Assembly (NCBI GenBank): GCA_964522665.1
Contig: CAZFVY010000188.1
Location: 1-5,968 of the forward strand
Source: CAZFVY01 sp964522665
GTDB lineage: Bacteria > Verrucomicrobiota > Verrucomicrobiia > Limisphaerales > CAZFVY01
DNA: 5,968 nt
Reading direction: 5' to 3'
Every line of letters begins with the position of its first letter. The first letter of the stretch is position 1. Position numbers and translations under genes: made by a program. Below the pieces are notes generated by a model that saw only the letters and a program-made list of their open reading frames with translations, ran no database searches and was not told the origin of the DNA. This document shows, in pieces, positions 1-5,425 of this stretch.

Positions 1-789
1 CTAGCGAGCCTGCTACTGCCGGCTCTCTCCAAAGCCAAGTATTCGGCCAAAAACGCGGTCTGCCGAAGCAACTTGCGGCAAATCAGCCTTGCGCTGAGCG
101 CATACACGATGACCCACGGCGTGTTCCCGCAACCGATCGGCGGCTCGGCCGCTCCGTTTTACCCGAATTGGTGGCAACAATTGGACCTTGCCCAACCGAT
201 GGTGACCTACTCCACCGGCGCTCCGGAGATGCCAATTCATCCGATCCGCGTCGCCGGCCTGTTTCGTTGTCCGCTCAATCCCGGACGGCCGTTGAAAGTC
301 AGTGATGCCAACAACTCGGTGACCTGGGTGTCTGACCCGCTGGAGAATGGTTACGGGATGAACGTCGCCGGCGTCAACCTGCTGCCGAGGAACTCGCTGG
401 GGTTGGGCGGAGTCGGCATACCGGGACGATCGGACCCCGAAACCGTGCGACCGACACCGGAATCCGCCGTGCTGGCGCCGGCCCAGATGATCGCCCTGGG
501 AGACGTTTTCACCCGCTCAAGCAGTCCGGATTGGGACGGCATTCCGAATCAATTCGCGTGCATCGCGCCCTTCGCGGGCTTGGATTATTATCCCGGGCAA
601 TTACCGGCTGGGCAGACGTGGAAGGGCCTGCCGGCGTTTGTCGCGCACCGTGGACGAGCCAATCGCGCGTTCGTTGATGGCCATCTCGAACCCGAGGATA
701 TGCGGCAGCCGTTTGCGGCGACCGACGATCAGCTCCGGCGTTGGAACGTTGACAACGAGCCACATCGAGACGCCTATGCCACCCCGTAA
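1..789 (+). CDS. Pseudopilin-like protein with H-X9-DG domain (5' end missing)
   Basis: Open in frame 1 from the first base to a TAA at 787-789, giving 262 visible residues. The window opens inside the N-terminal membrane helix: visible residues 1-13 (LASLLLPALSKAK) match the end of the helix in the two complete paralogues here, so roughly 30-40 residues, including the FTLIE cleavage motif, lie upstream. Other landmarks are C21 in a CRSNLRQ segment, a second cysteine in FRCPLNPG (C90), a GYGMN segment near 118, AQMIALGD at 161-168, and the C-terminal H-X9-DG motif with H216 and D226-G227. It ends in RWNVDNEPHR. This is the type II secretion/type IV pilin-like family that is greatly expanded in Verrucomicrobiota and Planctomycetota; the cargo or function of individual members is generally unknown. 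It is closer to the gene at 2290-3171 than to its neighbour at 823. The family call is firm; the function is not. Confidence 0.9.
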   Translation, partial: LASLLLPALSKAKYSAKNAVCRSNLRQISLALSAYTMTHGVFPQPIGGSAAPFYPNWWQQLDLAQPMVTYSTGAPEMPIHPIRVAGLFRCPLNPGRPLKVSDANNSVTWVSDPLENGYGMNVAGVNLLPRNSLGLGGVGIPGRSDPETVRPTPESAVLAPAQMIALGDVFTRSSSPDWDGIPNQFACIAPFAGLDYYPGQLPAGQTWKGLPAFVAHRGRANRAFVDGHLEPEDMRQPFAATDDQLRRWNVDNEPHRDAYATP

Positions 790-810
790 GAAGCGGTTGC
801 CAGATCAACC

Positions 811-814
811 GAGG
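811..814 (+). promoter_or_regulatory. Ribosome binding site for the gene at 823
   Basis: GAGG lies 8 nt upstream of the ATG at 823, inside the 33-bp gap between the two pseudopilin genes. It supports that start, as does the normal leader length it gives before the FTLIE motif. Confidence 0.55.
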
Positions 815-822
815 GCAGAGTA

Positions 823-1587
<765 letters not shown>

Positions 1588-1604
1588 GAACCGGCGGGCC
1601 TCCC

Positions 1605-1638
1605 GGTCTCCGCCGACCGGACGCGCGGGCCGGAGACC
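1605..1638. repeat. Inverted repeat just after the second pseudopilin gene
   Basis: GGTCTCCG (1605-1612) and CGGAGACC (1631-1638) are perfect 8-bp inverted arms around an 18-nt GC-rich loop, starting 18 bp after the TGA of the gene at 823-1587. In RNA it would form a stable hairpin. No T-run follows, so it is not a classical intrinsic terminator; it could slow polymerase, protect the 3' end of the mRNA, or do nothing. The role is inferred from position only. Confidence 0.4.
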
Positions 1639-1692
1639 AGCGCTTTGCGGCGCCGGCTGATTTCCTCGCGCGACCGCAACGGAACCAGGCAA

Positions 1693-1901
1693 GACTCGCC
1701 GCCCGCGGTACCTTGGAGCGCCGTGGCACCTGCCTTCGCGCCGCTTCGGCGCGGCAAGCGCGCAGCGCGACACCGCTTTGGGCGTCGAACTGACGATTGA
1801 ATGCCTTAACCAGAGAACGCGCCCGGTCTGGCGAAAGCGTCGTCGTCGCTACGCTCTGCCGACGCACCCCATACCGCGCGGCCACGTGCGTTTCGAGCGC
1901 C
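1693..1901 (+). repeat. Long direct repeat, copy 1 (core, hairpin, tail)
   Basis: This is the left member of a ~200-bp direct repeat whose partner lies at 1995-2201. Long identical stretches include the segment around TGACGATTGAATGCC (1791-1805) and the CGCTCTGCCGACGCAC segment near 1853-1868. The copies differ by scattered substitutions and a 2-nt indel near 1760. The tail recurs a third time, more diverged, at 3521-3652. Confidence 0.85.
1737..1753. repeat. Hairpin module, instance 1
   Basis: CGCGCCG-CTT-CGGCGCG is a perfect 7-bp palindromic stem with a three-base centre (or 6 bp with a five-base loop). The identical 17-mer occurs again at 2039-2055 and 3679-3695, each time inside a 28-bp module beginning RCCYGCCTTCGCGCC. 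No T-run follows, so a terminator role is not supported. Confidence 0.75.
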
Positions 1902-1994
1902 CCTTGGAACGCCGTGGCGCCCGCCTTCGCGGCGCGCCAACCGACAAAACGTCCAGTCGCGTTCATCGCTTAGTCCTGCAATCGGGCGCTACGC

Positions 1995-2201
1995 GACTTG
2001 TCGCCCACGATACCTTGGAGTGCCGTGGCACCCGCCTTCGCGCCGCTTCGGCGCGGCAAGCGGAGCGCGACACCGCTTTGGGCGTCGAACTGACGATTGA
2101 ATGCCTGAACCAGAGAACGCGCCCGGTCTGCCGAAAGCGTCGCCGCCGCTGCGCTCTGCCGACGCACTCCATTCTGCGCGGCAACGTGCGTTTCCTTGCC
2201 A
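1995..2201 (+). repeat. Long direct repeat, copy 2 (core, hairpin, tail)
   Basis: This is the right member of the ~200-bp direct repeat that begins at 1693. Similarity fades just after GTGCGTTTC at about 2193, where the sequence changes to the AT-richer, gene-proximal segment carrying the possible promoter of the third pseudopilin gene. That boundary may mark the true end of the repeat unit. Confidence 0.82.
2039..2055. repeat. Hairpin module, instance 2
   Basis: This is identical in sequence to the palindrome at 1737-1753 and occupies the same place in the repeat grammar, directly after a 35-bp core and before the tail. Confidence 0.75.
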
Positions 2202-2209
2202 AACCCAGC

Positions 2210-2237
2210 TTGAAAAGCGCCGGTTATGGAGTAATAT
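2210..2237 (+). promoter_or_regulatory. Possible sigma-70-like promoter of the third pseudopilin gene
   Basis: TTGAAA (2210-2215) and TAATAT (2232-2237) are separated by 16 bp. They match the TTGACA/TATAAT consensus at five of six and four of six positions. They lie just beyond the end of repeat block A, in a locally AT-richer stretch, 52 bp upstream of the ATG at 2290. The position fits a dedicated promoter for that gene, but a chance match cannot be excluded. Confidence 0.4.
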
Positions 2238-2278
2238 CCGCACATACCAGCACTCGGCACGTCGGGAGTAGGCGCGCT

Positions 2279-2284
2279 GGGAGG
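2279..2284 (+). promoter_or_regulatory. Ribosome binding site for the gene at 2290
   Basis: GGGAGG lies 5 nt upstream of the ATG at 2290. It is the strongest Shine-Dalgarno match in the window and decides this start over the in-frame ATG at 2332, which would leave a leader of only six residues before FTLIE. Confidence 0.7.
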
Positions 2285-2289
2285 TTTCC

Positions 2290-3171
2290 ATGCACGGAGC
2301 ACGAGAACGTCAGCAACCCGGGGCGCGTCCCATGGTCTCGGACGCGTTGGCCTTCACGCTCATCGAGCTTTTGGTCGTCATCGCGATCATTGCCGTGCTC
2401 GCGGGGCTGCTGCTGCCGGCCCTGGCGAACGCCAAATACGGGGCCAAGAACACGGTTTGCCGCAACAATCTTCGACAGCTCGAGGTCGCGGTGATGGCCT
2501 ACCTCGCCGATACGCAGTATTATCCGGCCCGCCTGCTCACGAACTCGGCCGGGGGCTATTCGGAGTGGTCCCATCTCTTGGGTTTGCCCGAGGTTCGAAT
2601 CACGACCGAGACTCAGCCGGGAGTCTTGTACCCGCATCTCGGCGGCGTCTTCCAATGCCCCCTCAACGTCGGTTACGACGTCACCGGCCAAAGTACCAAA
2701 ACCGGGGTGACGAGTACCTACAAAGAGTTCGACTGGACCAGCTACGCCTACAACGCCTACGGCGTGGGCCTATGGGATGACCGCATGGGGCTGGGCGGCT
2801 GGACGCCGTCACCCCCGCCCGGTGGATTGGTTCTGACTTTTCAGGGGACGCCGGAATCGGCGGTCAGTGTCCCCAGCCTCATGATCGCGCTGGGCGACTG
2901 CTTCAATCGGTCAACCGACCCCGCCTATGACGGAGCGCAGAGCTACCAGACGACGTTCGGGCCGAGAATCACGAACAACGGCGGGATTGTCTCGGTGATT
3001 CCCTACAAACAGCAGACGAGCTTCAAAAATCATCGCGGCCGTTTCAATCGGGTCTATTGCGACGGCCATTTCGAGGCCGAGGACCTCCGACAGAACTTCG
3101 TCCCGACCGACGATGACTTGAGCCGCTGGAACGTCGATCATCTGCCCCACCGCGAACTGCTCGGGCCGTGA
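2290..3171 (+). CDS. Pseudopilin-like protein with H-X9-DG domain, flanked by repeats
   Basis: A complete 293-residue protein. The start is supported by GGGAGG 5 nt upstream. A 21-residue leader, longer than its neighbour's 12, ends in alanine, so the predicted prepilin peptidase site is A21|F22 rather than the usual glycine; FTLIE follows with E26 as mature Glu5, then a hydrophobic helix to about residue 45. Landmarks are C57 in a TVCRNNLRQ segment, C123 in FQCPLN, SYAYNAYG at 151-158, SLMIALGD at 196-203, and H-X9-DG with H248 and D258-G259. It ends in RWNVDHLPHR, as the protein at 1-789 does, and the two also share TPESAV, CPLN and an HRGR.NR..-DGH segment, so they are close paralogues. 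As a family member it should be membrane-anchored with an extracytoplasmic C-terminal domain; its role is unknown. Related repeat blocks flank it on both sides. Confidence 0.92.
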   Translation: MHGARERQQPGARPMVSDALAFTLIELLVVIAIIAVLAGLLLPALANAKYGAKNTVCRNNLRQLEVAVMAYLADTQYYPARLLTNSAGGYSEWSHLLGLPEVRITTETQPGVLYPHLGGVFQCPLNVGYDVTGQSTKTGVTSTYKEFDWTSYAYNAYGVGLWDDRMGLGGWTPSPPPGGLVLTFQGTPESAVSVPSLMIALGDCFNRSTDPAYDGAQSYQTTFGPRITNNGGIVSVIPYKQQTSFKNHRGRFNRVYCDGHFEAEDLRQNFVPTDDDLSRWNVDHLPHRELLGP

Positions 3172-3236
3172 CCAGGCCGGGTCAAAAATGGGCGCCACGA
3201 ACGGCGACCGGAAGCGGCTACGGGAATCGCCGAATC

Positions 3237-3458
3237 GCCCGCCTTCGCGCCGCGCCAACCGACAAAATGTCCAGTCGCGTTCATCGCTTATTCCCGCAAT
3301 CAGGCGCAACGCGGCTTGCCGCCCACGGTATCTTGGAGCGCCGTGGCGCCCGCCTTCGCGCCGCGCCACGCGACAAAATGTCCAGTCGCATTCATCGCTT
3401 AGTCCTGCAATCAGGCGCAACGCAACTTGCCGCCCACGATACCTTGGAGCGCCGTGGC
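3237..3458 (+). repeat. 111-bp tandem repeat, two copies
   Basis: Two head-to-tail units of exactly 111 bp (3237-3347 and 3348-3458) differ at about nine positions by my count. A third 111-bp unit of the same length lies in block A at 1919-2029 and differs from the first of these at about eleven positions. Each unit is a 76-bp spacer, containing CGACAAAATGTCCAGTCGC or a close variant, followed by the 35-bp core ending in GCCGTGGC. Confidence 0.88.
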
Positions 3459-3523
3459 AAGCGCAGCGCGACGCAACTTGCCGCCCACGATACCTTGGAG
3501 TGCGGTGGCAAGCGCAGCGCGAC
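3422..3523 (+). repeat. 51-bp tandem repeat, two copies
   Basis: The units at 3422-3472 and 3473-3523 begin GCAACTTGCCGCCCACGATA and end AAGCGCAGCGCGAC. They differ at only two positions that I can see (GAGCGCCGTGG versus GAGTGCGGTGG), so this is the least diverged and probably the youngest duplication in the window. It overlaps the end of the 111-bp tandem array. Confidence 0.88.
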
Positions 3524-3652
3524 ACCGCTTTGGGCGCCGCAACGACCGTTGAACCCCGAACCAGAGCACGCGTCCATCCCCGCGAAAGCGTCGTCGCCGC
3601 TGCGCTCTGCCGACGCACTCCATACCGCGCGGCAACGTGCGTTTCGAGCGCC
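3521..3652 (+). repeat. Tail module, third copy
   Basis: This corresponds to 1769-1901 and 2069-2194. It starts GACACCGCTTTGGGCG and ends GTGCGTTTCGAGCGCC, as copy 1 does. The middle (about 3537-3580) is more diverged; the CGAAAGCGTCGTCGCCGCTG stretch and the rest to the end are well kept. Unlike the block A copies, it is reached directly from a core without a hairpin module between. Confidence 0.8.
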
Positions 3653-3678
3653 GGTTGGAGCGCCTTCGCGCCCGCCTT

Positions 3679-3695
3679 CGCGCCGCTTCGGCGCG
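3679..3695. repeat. Hairpin module, instance 3
   Basis: The same 17-bp palindrome as at 1737-1753 and 2039-2055, here at the right-hand end of block B and without a tail after it. It is followed by GAGCCCGCAGGGCTGA, which itself contains the small inverted repeat AGCCC-GCA-GGGCT. Confidence 0.72.
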
Positions 3696-3734
3696 GCGAG
3701 CCCGCAGGGCTGAAAATCAAGCGCCGGGATAGCT

Positions 3735-3748
3735 CGGCGGCTCCGCCG
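3735..3748. repeat. Short inverted repeat beside the isomerase stop codon
   Basis: CGGCG-GCTC-CGCCG makes a 5-bp stem with a 4-nt loop, ending 4 bases from the isomerase stop codon (3752-3754 on the minus strand). It lies where a terminator of that gene would be, but no T-run follows on the minus strand, so termination is only a possibility. Confidence 0.25.
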
Positions 3749-3751
3749 TGG

Positions 3752-4816
3752 TTACTTTCCTTTTGCCGGGGCGGCGGGTGGGAAAGCCGCGCCTTCGGGG
3801 CCGACAATCACGACGCCGGCTTCACGTTTGATTTCCGCGATGTAGTCGGGCAACTGCTTTTCCACTTCCTTGCGTTCGAGGTACTCTTTGATGTCCTTCT
3901 CAACTTTCGTGAACTCGACTTTTTGGGCCGGGATCTTCTCGCTCAACTTGATGATGTGGTAGCCATACACGGTCGTGACGAGGTCGCTGACCTGATTCGT
4001 CTTGAGCGAAAACGCGGCCGCCTCGAACTCGGGCATCATTTGTCCGCGCGGGAAGGTGTACTCGCCGCCGGTGTCCTTCGAGCCGGGATCATCGGAGAAT
4101 TCTTTCGCGAGAGCGGCGAAGTCCTCGCCCTTTTTCGCCCGCGCGAGGATTTTCTCGGCCTGGGCCTTCTTCTCTTTCTTTTGCCCGTCGTTCATGTCCT
4201 GGCCCGCGGCGTCTTTGGTGCCGATGAGGATGTGGCTGGCGCGAACCATTTCCGGCTTTTCAAACTGGGAAGGATTCTCGTCGTAGAATTTTTTCACCTG
4301 CTCGGCCGTGATGACGATCTTGCTCTTTTTCTCGCGGTTCAACACTTCCTCGCACACCGCGCGTTCGTTAATTTGCGTTTGGAATTGCGCCATCGTCAGG
4401 CCGCTGGCGACCAATTGCCGGTTGAACGCGTCTTCGGACGGCGCCTGCTTTTTGGCGTCGGCGATGAATTTGTCGCCGGCGATCTTCGCCTTGGCGCGGT
4501 CGTCCGCGGTGGCGCGGAGCAGGAGAACCTTGGTGGCGACCAACCGCTCGATGATCTGCCCTTCCAGTTCCGGGCGGCGCGTCTCCGGCACGTCTTGTCC
4601 CTGCGCCGCCATGCTCGCTTTGATCTGGACGAACGCATCGTTCACCTGGCTTTGCTTGATTTCAAAACCGCGTCCGGTCGCGACAATCTTGTCGGCAAAA
4701 ATGCCGGTGGTGGCGGCCGCGGCCGGCGGGGCGTCGGCGGCGTAGGCGGAAGCGGACAGCGCCACGGCGACGGCGGCCAGGATCGGGCGGAGCATTGGGT
4801 ATCGGTTCATATTCAT
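3752..4816 (-). CDS. Exported parvulin-type peptidyl-prolyl isomerase (SurA/PrsA-like)
   Basis: A 354-residue protein read from the ATG at 4814-4816 to a TAA at 3752-3754. Residues 1-26 look like a Sec signal peptide: a basic start, a hydrophobic core (PILAAVAVALSASAYA) and a likely cut at AYA|AD. A low-complexity Pro/Ala stretch follows, then a helical SurA-N-like chaperone region (about 40-185). The PpiC parvulin domain runs from about 189 to 293, with the expected RASHIL near its start (H195), FSDDPGSKDTGGE, the MPEFEAAAFSL segment, and YGYHIIKL near its end (H287). A charged helix and a Pro/Ala tail close the protein. The family catalyses cis-trans isomerisation of prolyl bonds and chaperones exported or outer-membrane proteins. 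No lipobox cysteine is present, so it should be soluble in the periplasm. No clear Shine-Dalgarno site is seen; the in-frame ATG at 4810 is an alternative start. SurA orthology is not proven, since only one parvulin domain is present, so no symbol is given. Confidence 0.93.
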   Translation of the reverse strand: MNMNRYPMLRPILAAVAVALSASAYAADAPPAAAATTGIFADKIVATGRGFEIKQSQVNDAFVQIKASMAAQGQDVPETRRPELEGQIIERLVATKVLLLRATADDRAKAKIAGDKFIADAKKQAPSEDAFNRQLVASGLTMAQFQTQINERAVCEEVLNREKKSKIVITAEQVKKFYDENPSQFEKPEMVRASHILIGTKDAAGQDMNDGQKKEKKAQAEKILARAKKGEDFAALAKEFSDDPGSKDTGGEYTFPRGQMMPEFEAAAFSLKTNQVSDLVTTVYGYHIIKLSEKIPAQKVEFTKVEKDIKEYLERKEVEKQLPDYIAEIKREAGVVIVGPEGAAFPPAAPAKGK

Positions 4817-5127
4817 GCCGCTTTAGACGTTTGGGGACAGTTTCCAGCCAACTCGACTTGAATTCTGAGCCGCGAGCCAAATACGGGCCTGAAATCGATA
4901 GGCGAAGGCAAGGCGCCAGACAAGCAGAAAAGCGCGGGAAATGGCGCGCGGAGCGAGCGCGAGGGCTGGGGCGGCGTGGCGCCGATGGCGTTGGAATCGC
5001 GTTGGAAAAGACGCTCCCGGCTCAATCACCAAACGTTCATCCGCGCGATGATGGATCAGAATGAATGCAATTTCTAAACCTCGGAAATCGGCCCATTGAT
5101 GGACCCTGAACCCCTGTCAAACGATGC

Positions 5128-5170
5128 CCGATTCGCCTCGACCGGCGGGCTTTTGGCCATCTCGAATCGG
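5128..5170. repeat. Inverted repeat upstream of glutamine synthetase
   Basis: CCGATTCG (5128-5135) and CGAATCGG (5163-5170) are perfect 8-bp inverted arms with a 27-nt spacer, followed on the plus strand by TCTTTTC. It resembles a weak terminator for plus-strand transcription, but there is no plus-strand gene immediately upstream. It could shield glutamine synthetase from read-through, or have no role. Confidence 0.4.
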
Positions 5171-5188
5171 TCTTTTCGGGTTCAAATC

Positions 5189-5201
5189 GAGCAACGTGCT
5201 C
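5189..5201. repeat. Small palindrome, possible operator-like site
   Basis: GAGCA-ACG-TGCTC is a 13-bp palindrome with 5-bp arms. It sits 33 bp upstream of the TATAAT hexamer, where an activator site could lie. No regulator family can be assigned, and arms this short can occur by chance. Confidence 0.25.
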
Positions 5202-5233
5202 AAAGTTAGCCACAATAAAATCGATCCGGCATA

Positions 5234-5239
5234 TATAAT
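5234..5239 (+). promoter_or_regulatory. Possible -10 element in an AT-rich island upstream of glutamine synthetase
   Basis: A perfect TATAAT sits in the AT-rich stretch ATATATAATTTTTT (5231-5244), which stands out from the GC-rich surroundings. The -35 position 17 bp upstream reads CACAAT and is not convincing, and there is no extended -10 TG. If real, transcription would start near 5246 and leave a leader of about 180 nt before the ATG at 5426. Confidence 0.35.
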
Positions 5240-5254
5240 TTTTTGACCTTTCGC

Positions 5255-5278
5255 GCGCCAGAATCCACGCTCTGGCGC
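5255..5278 (+). repeat. Strong hairpin in the presumed glutamine synthetase leader
   Basis: GCGCCAGA (5255-5262) and TCTGGCGC (5271-5278) are perfect 8-bp arms around an 8-nt loop (ATCCACGC). The T-run lies before the hairpin (5239-5244), not after it, and none follows on either strand, so it is not an intrinsic terminator. It would lie close to the 5' end of a transcript begun from the TATAAT at 5234, which fits a stabilising or regulatory leader structure. That role is inference. Confidence 0.45.
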
Positions 5279-5312
5279 ACGCGGCACAGTGTTTCGTCGG
5301 GTTTAGCCGGAC

Positions 5313-5324
5313 ACGGTTAACCGT
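5313..5324. repeat. Perfect 12-bp palindrome upstream of glutamine synthetase
   Basis: ACGGTTAACCGT is a perfect palindrome with no spacer, about 100 bp upstream of the ATG at 5426. Dimeric regulators often bind such sites, but its matching to any known regulator cannot be judged here. Confidence 0.3.
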
Positions 5325-5425
5325 AACTGGCGCTCGACCTGCTGAGCTTAGCGACGACGTGGCATCACCTCGGCCGGACGATTCGCCGCGCGCAACATTG
5401 AACAAAACCAACGGCCTCTAAAGAC

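Larger units (their letters stand above)
1693..2201 (+). repeat. Repeat block A: mosaic of GC-rich direct repeats
   Basis: This fills most of the gap between the second and third pseudopilin genes. Reading left to right by eye, it holds a 35-bp core (1693-1727), a 28-bp hairpin module (1728-1755), a ~133-bp tail (1769-1901), a shortened core (about 1902-1918), a 76-bp spacer module (1919-1994), a second full core (1995-2029), a second hairpin module (2030-2057) and a second tail (2069-2194). The two core-hairpin-tail units are direct repeats offset by 302 bp at their left ends and 300 bp further right, because of a 2-nt indel near 1760. The same modules recur in the same orientation at 3237-3697. 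Stop codons are rare, so several frames look open, but no frame shows a recognisable domain. I treat it as non-coding repeat DNA of unknown origin; no transposase or target-site duplication is evident. Confidence 0.85.
3237..3697 (+). repeat. Repeat block B: second mosaic of the same repeats
   Basis: This lies between the third pseudopilin gene and the convergent isomerase gene. Modules in order are: spacer plus core (3237-3347), spacer plus core (3348-3458), a 14-bp linker, another core (3475-3509), linker, tail (3521-3652), a degenerate core remnant (about 3653-3669) and a hairpin module (3670-3697). All face the same way as block A. Apparent ORFs across it on both strands arise from high GC and few stops and match no family I recognise. 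It ends about 55 bp from the isomerase stop codon. I see no gene in 3172-3751. Confidence 0.85.
4817..5425. other. 609-bp divergent intergenic region, no gene supported
   Basis: This separates the minus-strand isomerase from the plus-strand glutamine synthetase. The part from about 4880 to 5035 is very GC-rich and open in several frames on both strands, with Arg/Ala/Pro-rich translations typical of spurious ORFs. The part from 5040 to 5425 is more balanced in composition and holds several inverted repeats and an AT-rich island, listed separately. The 124-codon minus-strand ORF at 5037-5411 shows no recognisable domain and starts just 14 bp from the glutamine synthetase start; I do not accept it as a gene. 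A TTCGGGTTCAAATC stretch at 5174-5187 resembles a tRNA T-loop, but its flanks do not pair. Confidence 0.7.

Noticed and set aside
1778..2494. 238-codon plus-strand ORF through block A
   Set aside because: It runs through the repeats and then out of frame into the pseudopilin gene at 2290; the Ser/Arg-rich C-terminus is the shifted reading of FTLIE-helix codons.
1693..3697. CRISPR array
   Set aside because: The repeats are modular and long, spacers are themselves repeated, and no cas gene is present.
2210..3700. Composite transposon carrying the third pseudopilin
   Set aside because: The flanking blocks are related but not terminal inverted repeats, no transposase is encoded, and no target-site duplication was seen.
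3188..4861. 557-codon plus-strand ORF across block B and antisense to the isomerase gene
   Set aside because: Its second half is the complement of a clear PPIase gene and its first half is repeat DNA; the translation is Arg/Leu/Phe-rich with no recognisable domain.
5128..5177. Intrinsic terminator (8-bp stem plus TCTTTTC)
   Set aside because: The spacer of 27 nt is long, the T-run is interrupted, and there is no plus-strand gene upstream for it to terminate; kept only as an inverted repeat.
5174..5195. tRNA-like T-loop (GGGTTCAAATC)
   Set aside because: The flanking bases do not form a T stem, and no acceptor or anticodon arm could be found around it.
5037..5411. 124-codon minus-strand ORF in the divergent intergenic region
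   Set aside because: No domain or credible ribosome site, and it would occupy the whole upstream region of glutamine synthetase.
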